64,000 nt of DNA, taken from positions 13,638,236 to 13,702,235 of the forward strand of contig NC_037642.1 in assembly GCF_003254395.2 (NCBI RefSeq), in the 5' to 3' direction. Made by a program: the position numbers and the translations under genes. Of the stretch, positions 10,668-23,467 are shown piece after piece (position 1 is the first letter of the stretch; every line of letters begins with the position of its first letter). Source of the DNA: Apis mellifera (Eukaryota > Arthropoda > Insecta > Hymenoptera > Apidae). The notes beneath the pieces are model-generated. The model did not search any database. It saw only the letters and a list, made by a program, of their open reading frames with translations, and was not told where the DNA came from.

Positions 10668-13600
10668 ATTCGGGGCGGAGCATTTTCCAAATGCTGTCAA
10701 TATGGATTCCCACGTTGGTCTCGACTATATCGTGGATAATCCTGATTACTGCGTCAAGCTTGCCTCGGGTAAAATTATTCAACGTTCTCGATAGCTCGAA
10801 TGTCGGGTAACCGGCTCCGATTGCATCCTATTAATCGCGTATCTCGTTAAATTTCAGCCTTGGACACCGCTTGTCCCTCGGTGAAGAAGCAAGTGGTAGA
10901 ATTGCTTTCGGCGTTGTGTGTTTATAGCCAGGATGGAAGGCAGAGGGCTATCGATACTCTTCACGCGTATCAGGTGATCGAACTTGAGTAACAAATTCGA
11001 ATATATATATATATAAAAGGATCGTTGATTTCGTTCGTTTGTTTTTTTTTTTTTTTTCGTTCGTTCGCAAGAGCAATAAAATTATTACCGCAAAAAAAGA
11101 GTTGGAATTTTTATCGCAGAGGTATAAGGTAGCGTTTATAAACGCAAGGTTGTTGTATATCCGTTCGATACTTAACGCAGAAAGCGAGCCCGCATGCTAA
11201 GCTTGCGTAAAAGTCACAGTTCAAGGTCTTCCTTCGCAAACAAAAGAACAATATACCGATATATCATTGAGTTGGAAACCTCCATTCGCGACACCACTAG
11301 CCTATCTATGCTACGGTATACTCTGCGTCCCACCGAGTTACCACGTTATGCCATCGCCGCACTTTTTCCTCCGTTAAATTACTTCGCTTTCTAATCTTAT
11401 CTCTACGCGAGTCGTCGCAATGTCAAAACTAATGGGCACGCGAGCGCGTTCCTGCGCCTGCGTTGTTGTCGTTCGAACGGGCAGAAGTACAAGGGTATTA
11501 ACCGAACGAAAACACGAATTTTCAGAAGCGAAAAAATGAACGATATCGTTTGCGAATCGTGGTAGAGGAATTGCAAAACGCAACCGGAGAAGATTATAGG
11601 ACCGCGTTATTGGCGTTTATTAATTGTTTGGTCATCTCCACCCCGGTGCTGAAGGATCGCATAAGAATTCGCAACGAGTTCATCGGTTGGTATTCGAATC
11701 TGAACGTATATGCTATATGTAGGATAGGAGAAAGACAAGGATAACGCATGTTTATTTCGTTCGCAGGTTTGAAGCTCCTTCCGATTTTGAACGAGCTGCG
11801 GTGAGTACCCTACGACGACCTGGATTTATGAAATTAACTGATTAACACCTTAACATCGTTGAATAATAAATAATAATGAATGTTACGAAAGGGCGCTTTA
11901 TTGTACCCACACCTTTTCATTCGCACCCAATGCAACGTTTAATAAATCGTTGTACGCAACTAGCCAGAATTATTTAAACTCTCGGACTCCATCCGAGGAA
12001 CGATTGACTAACTAAAAGTAGGCATTCCGTCCAGCCTGCGCGATGTAAGGCTATTGCATGCACTAATCTAATCATCGCGTTTGTTCATCCGACGCTCGAT
12101 CGGTATATCTTGCCGCATCCATACCGATCGTTCTCTCGTTTCCTCTCGTTTTCATACATCGTTACATTCGCGTTACGTTCAGAGATGATCGTTGCTATAT
12201 TCAGCTATATCTTTCCGTTTCCATCTGTCGCGTAATAAACGTTACAATATCGATCGACGCGAGAGCGAAAACGAAAGTTGTAAAAACGCGATAAAAACCA
12301 CGCGGATTGGAACTACGAGTATTCGCGTCGAATCACGATACGCGAATCTCTCTCGGCTTTTGTCTTTTCTGTTTAGAGAGTGTCTCTCTGCGAGTCTACA
12401 GGAATAGTACGATCTGTCATTCCTTCGCGGGATGACGGACGAGCAAACTATTCTTGATCGAGCAAAACCAGTCGCACAAGTCGCTTTAAATATCGTTCGA
12501 AATATACATCTATAAATGGAGATTTATGACGAAAAAAGAATCGATATTCTCGATCGATCAAACGTCGCTTATTCGAGCATCGTCTTTTTTCTCCGTTCAT
12601 CGTACTTGCTTTGTTTCCAAATTTTTCCTCGTTGAAAAAAAAAATATAATCGGGGGAAAAATATAATCGCGACGAGAAAACGAGAAAACGACGAAAACGA
12701 TAGAAGAATTTTTTTTCGAATTGCTGGTCGGAACGATCGAAACGATTATCTCGGAGGAAAGAAAGCGAAAAGGAAGCGAGGTGGGAAATGGCGCGCGAAA
12801 CGGTGAAGAACAAGGGTAAAAAAGGAGGAACCGAAATACATAGGTGACTCGAAGGGAGAGAGAGAAAAGCCCGAATTAACTCTACGCCGCGAGTAAACTC
12901 GTGTCGCGATGAGGCGCAAGCTATAGGCTGCAACTTACCAGAGTATTAAACTGGAACGAGTGCGACGGGACGCGCCATTTCTCCATTCGTTTCGATATTT
13001 ACACGCACATTCGTTCGAATTGTTCGAGATTTTCTAATTTTTTTTTTTTCTTCTTTTTCTATTCCCTATATTTATGCATATACGACTCTCGAAAGAAAAT
13101 ATATCGGTTGTAAGTGAGAAATATTTTAACGAACCTGTTCCACGAACAGGTTGAATCTAATTTGAATATAAGAATATAAAATGGTGTTTTCCGTGTAAAG
13201 TGGTATTTCCATTCCATACAGTGACGTATATCGAGAGTGTGAAATCGAAGAGAGAGAAAAAATCATCGTGTTCGAAACGCAATCGAAGCTCATGTTGATC
13301 ACGCCGAGAATCGAGCAAAGTACGACGGATACTCAAATTCGTAATTCGTTTACGTTTAAATGCTTACTCGGTCGAAGAAAAATAACGAATTTTCGCTCCA
13401 CTCGACACGCAAATCGTTCCTCATTTTTGTCGTCAAGTTTAACTCGTACGTATAATATATATATATATATATATATTATACGTATATATATATATATATA
13501 ATGCTTATTTCCACCGTAAGAGAATAAAGCTAGGAATTACGTTCGACGGATTACACCTCTCGAAAGAAATTGTTTCGAAAGATTCTGGTTCGAAAGGGTG

Positions 13601-16600
13601 ATTTGACGACGGAAACGGGAGAATCGATCAGAAAGGGAAATATAGGTAGGATAGAGATGGAAATATAGAAATTCCGGAGGAAACACGCGTGTCGAGCGGG
13701 ACGAAAATAGAATCGAACACCTACCTACCTAAGGGCTTAAAATGTACCCGGATCAGGAAGATGAGGATTTTCTTGCAGGAAAAGCCACGCGCCGGATCTG
13801 AGGGTGCAGCTCGACGTTTTCGACGATCAGCGGGAGGCTGACGAGGAATTATCGAATCACGGACCGCCCGGGATCGATCTTTCTTCCCACGTGGACGTTT
13901 TTTACGCGATATTTGGACAAGTAAGGATCCGAAGATGGTCGAATTTATTGGATTCGTTTCTTTTTTTTTTCCTTTTTCTACCTTAGATCGCAGACACCCC
14001 CCAAGAGATACCATTTCTGAGCATACTTCAACATCTGTTGCGGCTCGATCCGAAAGACGCCGCAAGCGATTTGGCGTGGGACACGGCGGAAACGTTGGTC
14101 CACAGAGCGACCCTGTTGGAGAATCGAGAAGACGCTACCAAGCTGTTGCGTTCGCCTAGCCTTCAGGTAGGCCGTCTAAAATAATATCCTTGGAGCTTGA
14201 TCGATAAACAAGGATTGGATTCGACTTCGATGTTCGATGTTCCAGGCGAATCTGTGCTGCCACTGTCGGGCCACCGATCAGACGTGCGGGGCATCGCGAA
14301 AAGCGTCGTTATCGGTGAACAACTCGACGCCGGCACCGGTGCCGCCTCTACCGCCCCCGCCCCCCCCGCCCGCCCCCTCCGCGGATCAGTCGAGTCGAAA
14401 CCAAAGCAATTCTTTCTTTCAACCACCGCCCCCACCTCCCCCGTTTCTTGCCGGGGACGCGACGCGTGCCGATGCATCGATGGAACCACCGCCGATCCCA
14501 CCGCCGTTGCACGTGCTGCCTATCGCCCGAGTGCCCACCCCCGAGCCGCCCAACAATCACGCGAGGCTGCTGCCGCAACAGGAAATACCCACCCCCAAGG
14601 CAAAAATGAAAACCATCAATTGGAACAAGATACCTAATCACAAGGTGATCCCCATCATTTTCTTTCTCTCCTTTCTTCTTTGCTCTTTCTTTCTTTCTTT
14701 ATTTCCTTTTTTGTTTCTTTTTTCTTTTCTTCTTTCTTTCCTTTCCTTCTTTTTTATTTTTTTCTTTGCTTCTTTCTTTCTTTCTTTTCTTCTTTCCTTC
14801 TTTTTCTTATTTCTTTCTTTTCTTCTTTGTTTTTTCTTTCTTTATTTCCTTCCTTTTTTTTTCTTTTTTTCTTTTCTTCTTTCTTTCTTTTTTTCTTTCC
14901 TTCTTTCTTTCTTTTCTTCTTTGTTTCTTTTTTTCTTTTCTTTTTTCTTTCTTTCTTTTTTCTTTTTTCCTTCTTTGTTTCTTTTTTTCTTTTCTTCTTT
15001 CTTTCTTTCCTTTTTTATTTCTTTTTTTTCTTCTTTCTTTCATTCTTTTCTTCTTTTTCTTATTTCTTTCTTTTCTTTTTTGTTTTTTCTTTTTTTATTT
15101 TCTTCCTTCTTAATTTCTTTTTTTTTCTTTTCTTCTTTCTTTCCTTTTTTCTTTCCTTCTTTCTTTCCTTCTTTCTTTCTTTTCTTCTTTCCTTTTTTCT
15201 TTTCTTCTTTCTTTCCTTTCTTCTTTGTTTGTTTATTTGTTTATTTCTTTCTTTATTCGTTTCTTTCTTTTCTTCTTTATTTCTTTCTTTTTTCCCCTCT
15301 TTCTTTTCTTCTTTCTTTCTTTATCTGTTCTTTTCTTTTCTTCTTTCTTTCTTTCTTCCCTTCGTTCTTTCTTTTTTTCCTTTCTTCTTTCTTTCCTTTC
15401 TTCTTTGTTTGTTTATTTGTTTCTTTCTTTTTTTTCTTTCTTCTTTTCTTTTTTCCTTTTTTCTTTCTTTCCTTCTTTCCTTCTTTTTTATCTCCTTTTC
15501 TTCTTTCTATCTTTCTTTTTTCTTTCTTCCTTTCTTTTTTCCTGTCCTTTCTTTTCTTCTTTCTTTCTTTCTTTCTTTTCTTTTTTCTTTCCTTTCTTCT
15601 TTGTTTGTTTCTTTCTTTCTTTCTTTGACGAGAATTCGATTCTGACTGCTTCCGTTGCAGGTGATCGGGAAGCGCAACATTTGGTCCCTGGTAGCCGACG
15701 AGCACCAAAACTCTCCTATGGCGGATATAGATTGGGCGGAAATGGAGGGTCTCTTTTGTCAACAAGTACCTCCCGTGTTACCAGCCACCTCCTGCTCCTC
15801 CCACGGAACCAACTCGGACGCCGAGAAACGAAGAAGGGAACCGACCGAGGTATACGCTTCTTCCATCTCCTGATCTCTCCATCCCCTCTCATCATCTCCC
15901 CTCTTGTCATTTCAGATCGCTCTCCTCGATGGAAAGAGAAGTTTGAACGTCAATATATTTTTAAAACAATTTCGAAGGTAAGTAAGGGTGCCAGGTCTTA
16001 CCTTAGATCATTCATTCACATTTAGAAATTCCATTATTAATTAAAAATTTAAATTTAAAATCTATTCTAATTAAATTTTAATATGGCAGAATTTAAGTGC
16101 ATTGAATTTAAGATTCAAATATAAAGTTTACAAACTTTTATCAAAATAAATTTAATAAAGCAAAAATAGTTTGCATTGAATTAAGATTGAATCTTAAAGA
16201 AAAATCTTTTATTAAAATTAATAAATTGATATAATATTAATAAAATATTATTTATTAAAATTTCCACATGATTTATATTTATATTCCAAGAATCAAATTC
16301 ATATTATGCTAATAATTTAATTTCATTTCATAATAATTATTATTATAATTTCAACATTAACTGTTTATTATTATTTTAGACTTATTTTTAAATAAATTCT
16401 CAAATTTATTTTTATTAAAAAAAAATCATAATATTGAAATTATTTGAACAATTATCCTAATTATCATTTTATTAATTATTTGTTTTTCTTCATTAAAAAT
16501 TTTATATTTAATTGATGAAATTGTAAATCCTTTCTTTTCAATTAAACCAATTGATATTGATTATATGAATATCCAGAATTTAATAATATTGAATTTGATT

Positions 16601-19600
16601 CATATATATTCCTTATCAATCCTCTGATCGATGATCGAATCGAGAAACTTGATTTTTTCAGCTCGAACGAGGATATCATCCGGCTGATAAAGGATGGGAG
16701 CCACGACGAGATCGGGGCCGAGAAGTTGCGCGGCCTTTTGAAAATTTTGCCCGAGGTGGACGAGCTGGAGATGCTCAAGAGCTTCGACGGCGACAAGTCG
16801 AAGCTAGGAAACGCCGAGAAATTCTTCCTTCAACTCGTTCAAGTGCCAAAGTACGATTCTCTTCCAACTCCTCCCTCCTCCTTAATTACTATAAACAATG
16901 ACATTTAAAATTTTAAAATTTCCCCCAGTTACAAACTGCGTATAGAGTGCATGCTGTTGAAGGAGGAATTCGCTGCCAATATGAGCTACTTGGAACCGAG
17001 CATCAACTCCATGATTCTGGCGGGCGAAGATCTGATGACCAACAAACCTCTTCAAGAAGTGTTGTACATGGTCCTGGTTACTGGAAACTTTCTCAATTCG
17101 GTACGGATTCGTCGTGGAGAAACACTGAAATCCGTGGAAAAATGAATTAATAATTAATAAATAATTATATAATATATAATATATAATATAATATAATATA
17201 TAATAATATAAAATATAATAATATAATAATATAATAATATATTCGTGGAAAAATGAATTAATAATTAATAAATAATTATGTAATATATAATAATTAATAA
17301 ATAAATGTCGTAGGGTGGTTACGCTGGCAACGCTGCGGGGGTAAAATTGTCCTCTTTGCAAAAATTGACCGAGATTCGAGCCAATAAACCAGGAATGAAT
17401 CTCATACATTACGTCGCTCTGGTAACGTATCCGACACGTTTGTACATAACCTCTCTTAATCCACTTGTTGTTCCTTGTTCTCGAACGTTCGTTTCTTCCG
17501 TTTTACGCAGCAAGCCGAAAGGAAGAGGAAGGATTTGTTGGATTTCGCGAAGAACATGACTACGTTGGAGGCAGCCACGAAGTAAGTCGTTGCGAGAAAA
17601 CACTCGTTCACTCGATTTCCAAAACGATATCTAAAACAACGTTTCTCTCTTTCATCCTTCCTTGCCTCTATGTTCTCGATGCGAAGGAGCACAACCGAAC
17701 AGTTGAGCAACGAATTCAACGCACTCGACACAAAGATAAAAAAGATCAAGGCGCAGATTAATTTCCCTTCGACCGAAACCGACATACAGAAACAGATGGC
17801 ACAATTTTTACAGGTCCGTTAAAACTTGACTTTTTAAATTTTAACTTTATGAGTCTATTGAAAAATGAAACCGAGAGAAGAGGAAAAATTTGAACGGATA
17901 CGAGAAAATTCTATTCGTATCTCTGAGCGTTCTTTTCACTCGGTTGTAGATCGCGGAACAAGAGATGAATCAGTTGAAACGAGACATGGAAGAACTGGAA
18001 ACGTTAAGGCGATCGCTCGCCGAATTTTTCTGCGAGGACGGTAACACGTTCAAAATTGAGGAGTGTTTCAAGATATTCCATCAATTTTGCCTGAAATTCA
18101 ATCAGGCCGTCGCGGAGAATGAAAGACGTAGAATTCAAGAGGAACAGGTATTGGCAAGGCGCAAGCAACGAGAGGAACAACTTTTGGCTAAAAAACGATT
18201 ATGTGCGTCTCAAAGCAAAATTAGGTTAAGTGAAACGGTATACTTCATATTTTATATATATGTATATACATATTACAGTGACCAACAACCAACAAATCGA
18301 GGCGCCAATCTCTGAATCCGAATGCAATTTAATCAATTACGATCCTTTCGATTTTGCTACCGGCTTACCTCAAAGGAATTACAGTCGTAGCGACGTCAAG
18401 GTATATTAATTTTCGCGTTATCCCTTATTTTCTATCCCTCTTCTTAACCTCTTTCCTCTTCGATTTTTCAGATGAAAAGACTGCAAAACGGTATCGTCAC
18501 TTCTGACGAAGATGTCTCGATAACCGGATCACCCAATATCCGACGACGTTTGGGCTCTTGTTCAGGTGGGATCGTCGATCAACAATCTACCAAAGAAGAG
18601 ATATACTCACCGGGTACGCGTGACGCGAAAGCGCGAATCGTTCTCCCTTCCTCCTTAAAAATCGTTATTACAAATTGTTTCCCACAGATGTCACGCCAAA
18701 CGGCACTCTTCGACGCCGTCGAAGTCGGATACCTTGCGAGGACGACGACGGTAATTTAATGGACTTTTTGAGAACGTCGGGGCAAGACGGTACACGCGAG
18801 AGAAAATCATGGGGCAGTTTAGGTATACGATCGAGATTATCTTTACTTCACGCTCTTTGTGTAAAATTCTATCGCGAGAAATTCTCTTTTAGATCGTTCG
18901 TGGGCGAGAAGGGCTCGGGGACAATCTCGAAGAAGCGATCTGTTGAACGCAGACTTTTCCATCGATCGCGAGAGACCTAATTCTCCGTCCCCCTTGATCG
19001 AGAGCAAACCTTTCTTACAAGAAGAAGAAGCCAAGTCTACAGGGTAAACGACTCGAATATATTTATGTATATACGCGGTATACGTTGTGTTAATACGCAC
19101 GCGTCGAACAGGAAAGCATGGCGGCAAAAAATTGAGGCGTGGTTGTCGGAGAATGAAAAAGAAGATCGGGCAGGGGAAGAGCTTCAAAGGAAGGCGAGAC
19201 AATTGCATCACGCGAATCGACGATCTTACGAAGACTCTGGTAAATATTGAAACGAAATTTCAATATTTGAAATTTCTTCCTCAAGATTCTAACCTAACTT
19301 TTTTGACGCGAGTAGAGAGCGAAGGCAAGACGAACGCTCAGATCGAGGCCAATCCCACGCGCGATGCTTATTCGGAAGTTTACGACTGGCGTCCGTCCGT
19401 CGAGAAGACAGACGTGATACGCACGATGGAGGCTATCGAAGGTAATATCCGTCGTTGTTCTCACATTTTTTTTTCCAAATTCAAATTCGTTCTCGTTCCA
19501 GAGGCTGAAACGCATCCATCGCAAAAGGATAAATCTCCTTGGCGAAAATCCAGCCTAAACGTACCAAACAGCATGGAAGAGACTGATCCGCGTTATTCCC

Positions 19601-22107
19601 GTAGGCTAAGATCGAGACTGAGCGCGGAGAACGTTTTATCCTCTTCGAGCACGTTGCAGGTACGTTGAATCGCATTTCTTTTTTCACGAGAGAACGGAAA
19701 TTCTATCCTTCTCGAGTCGATTTTCACTTTTCCCGCCTTTTTTGCAGTCCATCAAAGAGGAAGAGAGAAAGAAGAACAAGATCAACGATGCCGCGAATAA
19801 TCCAACCTCTCAGGACGAATTAACGATCTATCTGCGACAACCTTACGGCGAGCCCCAACTCGCCGGCTCGAGGAGATTTCCTTCCAAGCTGAAAAAAGGC
19901 GCGGATGAGGAAAAGATGATCGACAAGATAGAGATCGATTCCGATAATATAGAAACACCGCCGGCTACTAGAAAACTATTCAGCCCGCCGAGAGAGGTGA
20001 AACCGGTCGAGAGGGAGCCGTGCAAAAGGGAACGTTGCAACGGTTTCTTTCAAACCAGAGATTTCAAGAACGCGACGGGAAAAAGTGTAAATAATAACGC
20101 CGATTTCGGGACAGGTAAGGTCATCAACATCTTGTGGATACCTTTTTTACAAATCTCTTCCCAAATCGAAATTCTCATTGATTATCGTTTCAGGTAATTT
20201 CGATCGTTATTCGTCGGCGAGGAGAACGCGAAGGTACAAAAAGAATCAAGAGAACGGCGCGGAGAAAGAGTCGAAGCATGAGGTGATCGACGCCGATTCG
20301 TTCGGGGAGAAACCGGCCGAACGTCCGCACACGCTTCCGTTGTCGGAGGAAGAGGGGCGAGGGAAATGTTGCCAAACGTCGCCCGTTTGGCAAGAGAAAT
20401 CGAAACGGCAAGATACGTCGAATTTGTTCGATATAGATACAGCACTGGCGGAGATCGCTCGTTCCGGTGAGGATCTTCAACGATTGTCGCGGCCGTTCAC
20501 CAATCGAAACTCGAGATTACCGGTTAGCCAACCGTCGGCCGTGATCGCAGTAACGAACACCGTTCTTAGTCCCGTGATGCAAGAATCCAGGCCACGCGAG
20601 CCTTCTTTAACCGTTCACGCAGAAAGAGCGGTAACTAGTCGCGAACGGCAGAGAAGTATGATCGATCCTAGTCAGGTGAAAGAGACTATCAGTTTGACCA
20701 ACAATCCGCCCAGTCAGGTGAACGAAGATCGAAACGTCCCGATCACTTCCCGATCGCGACATCAGCTTGCCGAGGACGAAATCGATCTGGCCGTCGAATC
20801 GAACGAGAATATCCATCGCGTCAAACGTTCCGAATCGACGCCGCTTCGAAATCAAAATAAAATGATGCAAGACGCGCCGCGATCCAATCACGACGGCTCT
20901 ACTTTTCATCCTACCTACGCCTCGTCCCCTCACCTGAACGTCCCTAACTCCACCTCTCACCACTCTTTCTCTTCTCTGCCCCCCACCGGTAAAGTTCGAG
21001 ATCAAGAGATGAACGACGAGGGTTTCGAGGAGACGCAAAGTTTAGTTTCGGAAACCTTGAGTCAAGAGACGTCCTCTGGAAATTACGAAACGGACACCCA
21101 TGATTCAACTCGATGCTCGCCGGCCGAATTGCGTTACGGTGGAGTCGATTCAAACAATCCTTCGGTAATGGTTCAACCCGCCATCGATGCCAAATCATTG
21201 GGTGACCACAATTCGGCCAATCCGATTGGAGGAAATCCGTTGAAGCCGACAAAAACGTCCGCCGCGCCATCTACGATCAAAGCCAACTCGTTAAAGCACA
21301 CCGTTGAAAAATCTAGCTTTCTCCCGAAACGAGCCAACAGTTTGAAGCGAGATGTTGGAAAGGCGGAAACTATGCAACGAAATTCGATCTCGACCAACAA
21401 TAACAACAACAACAATCAAATGAGAAACGAGGTGGAACGTTCGGGATCGAGGAGCAGTCTTCGAAGTTCCCGAAGCTCGTTGAACAGCGCCACGTCTGTG
21501 AACACCGTGCGAAACTTAGTACCGAATCACGCACCTCTGCGCACCTACACGTCCGCGATTTGCGCATTGACCAACGATCTGCGAAAGAGTCCATCTCACA
21601 ATCCGTTGCCGTTGAAGAACAACGAGAAACGTCGTACGAATCCACGTTCCACGACGATAAGCAGAATACCGGCGAGCAGAAGTAGCAGCAGTGGAAGTAG
21701 CGTGGGTCCGACGGCGAGAACTGTTCGCAAATCTCTCGGTGTAAGTAATTCCGTGTTCCTCTCGAAGATTTCATCCTCTCCCCTTCCCTTTTCGAGACGA
21801 GAAGGAGAGAAAAAAGAAATTTGTTTCGTTTCAGTCGAGCATCGACGCGCAAAAAAGAAACAAGGGAGGACGAGCGATCGCTTCGCGTAGCAGCAGCAGC
21901 GGAAGCGGCAGCAGCGTGGGACCGTTATCCGCTCCGTTGAATCGCGTCAACGTTGAAAAAGCGGCGACGCCTTCGGCTACCAAAAGTAAATTGATCCATC
22001 CGAGAGCCGGGGCCAAGAATCATAGTTTCATGAGGCCGACCGCAGCGAGCGTGAACAAAGGTTCCATACCTAATTTGCCGAGGAGCATCAAAAGTTTGGT
22101 TAAGTGA
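10668..22107 (+). CDS. form3: Inverted-formin-2-type formin (form3/INF2), 5' end incomplete
   Basis: Actin nucleation/elongation and filament-severing formin; Drosophila form3 and human INF2 are the family references. Twenty-five exons close in phase: 10668-10768, 10858-10973, 11526-11685, 11767-11800, 13779-13920, 13987-14166, 14246-14644, 15661-15849, 15916-15977, 16662-16850, 16929-17100, 17314-17421, 17511-17581, 17687-17813, 17950-18202, 18279-18400, 18472-18613, 18688-18822, 18893-19043, 19112-19239, 19316-19441, 19502-19659, 19748-20114, 20194-21740, 21835-22107 (about 1,816 aa). Order: armadillo-like DID (SVKKQVVELLSALCVYS; RIRNEFIGLKLLPILNEL), proline-rich FH1 (about 14320-14560), FH2 (KTINWNKIPNHKVIGKR; SLNVNIFLKQF; MVLVTGNFLNSGGYAGNA), then a long Ser/Arg-rich basic tail. 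The first exon enters in phase 2, so 5' coding exons are missing; an in-frame ATG at 10702 is a fallback start. FHOD, DAAM and Diaphanous fit worse. Confidence 0.9.
11801..13778 (+). other. Large intron of the formin gene
   Basis: About 2 kb between the 34-nt exon and the next DID exon. It has fairly high CpG and several short open frames on both strands with no family pattern. A (TA)n stretch lies at 13455-13500. An internal promoter is possible but not shown. Confidence 0.5.
14645..15660 (+). repeat. Polypyrimidine (TTTC/TTC)n intron of the formin
   Basis: The intron separating FH1 from FH2 consists almost wholly of T and C on the sense strand from about 14665 to 15626, built of TTTC, TTC and TTTTC units. 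A higher-order unit with CTTTCTTCTTTGTTTGTTT recurs near 15220, 15392 and 15592. A normal acceptor (CCGTTGCAG) follows. The long Phe/Ser/Leu open frames in all three sense frames are produced by the repeat and are not genes. Such a tract could form triplex DNA and is expected to vary in length. Confidence 0.95.
15978..16661 (+). other. AT-rich formin intron
   Basis: An intron of about 680 bases, strongly AT-rich in contrast to its GC-richer neighbours. No gene or RNA recognised. Confidence 0.6.
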
Positions 22108-23451
22108 AGTGACGTGTGAAAGAAGAGGGGGGGGGGGAAGAAAGGCTATAGTTTGTTAACGGATTGCTGTAGCTTTATATGTATACATATGTACATATCG
22201 TTACCGTTTTTTTTTTTTCTTTTATTCTCAAAGAGTTAATATTCAATGGGATATCCCTTGATTTTTAAATCGTTGATAGTTTGACATAGTTCAGATTGAC
22301 AAAAAGAAAAGCATGCATCGATTTTTACTTTGAAAAAGACATCGTTTTAAAGGGCATTTAATATACAATCGTGTTAAGATCGTTTCGAATTCGTATTTCG
22401 TTGGAAAATATACGTATATCGAGCATTTATTCGAAGAAGAAGAAAAAGAACGTTTGATCGTGATTACGTTGATCATTTTGAACGGATTCATTCGAAAATG
22501 AGAACGATCGAAAAATCAAAGAAAAGCGTCACGCTTCGAAACTCGAATACCACGTTCGTTAAAGTGCAAGTATACTTACTTACTTCATAGTTCATAGTTT
22601 GAAACATTGTTGAATTACGAGCAACGAAACAATGCAAAAATATAACTTATAATCATCTGTATCGACCGTGTATTTTGTGAAAGCTGGCGCGAAACGTCCT
22701 ATAATTTATGATATTCTAGCTAACGTACCGATGATAAAATTGCATGCGCATATAATCAAACAGAAATTTACTAATAATTAATCTCGCTCGCGCGAATGTT
22801 GCCGATAACGAATAATAAATAAACGTTGCAAATAACATAATTGTTCGAAAAAGAAAAAAAAAAAAAAAAAAAAGATTTTAATACTTCTAAGAGGGGAAAA
22901 GAATTTTTTTAAAATTCTTTAATAACGATTAATCGAACTAATAAAAACTCTGAAAGATTTTTTTTATCAAATTTTTGTTAAAATTGCTCGAAATAAGGGG
23001 AATGGGGAAAGAATTCATTTTACCAGTGAATTTTCATTTTGGAAAGGTAATTTATCCCAGTAGTAACAAATCGTACAAACGAGTATCGTCGAAACAAATA
23101 TAAAAAATTGCGCCTCGATCTTCCATATATTATTCTAACCTATTCATTCTACTTGCTACGTATTATTCGATATAACATTGGTTAAATAATAAACGCGTCT
23201 AAATCGGTATTCGAGATCGTCTATATGATATTCTTGTACAACAACGTTATATTATTGAAAAAAAAAAAAATCGAAAAATTTAAATATTACATCTATCCTC
23301 GTAAATTCTGTACAATGCACAGACCGTTATATCCAATACGATAAATAATTCGTCTTGAACAATTATTATTATTTAACGATAATGTAAAATTAGGTAACGA
23401 GATAAAGCTAAACTTGCAAGGATTTCAAGATGAACGATCTCAAGAACGATC
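22108..23451. other. Convergent 3' region of the formin and P450 genes
   Basis: Holds the formin 3' UTR (a G9 run at 22129-22137, AATAAATAAA near 22814) and short A-runs. No coding frame supported. The two genes are transcribed towards each other here. Confidence 0.5.
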
Positions 23452-23467
23452 TCAAGAACGATCGCGG
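23432..23467. repeat. 12-bp tandem repeat spanning a stop codon
   Basis: The unit GAACGATCTCAA occurs twice in full, followed by a third partial copy GAACGATC. On the minus strand each unit reads Asp-Arg-Ser-stop, so the P450 stop codon is repeated in frame. Confidence 0.8.

Noticed and set aside
14690..15626. CRISPR-like or tandem functional array
   Set aside because: The repeat units are degenerate microsatellite units in a eukaryotic intron, without distinct spacers.
14237..16025. Three overlapping Phe/Ser/Leu-rich open frames of 115-463 codons and their Lys/Arg-rich antisense frames
   Set aside because: They are produced by the TTTC repeat in a formin intron. The first begins in a wrong frame of the FH1 exon, and none has any family feature.
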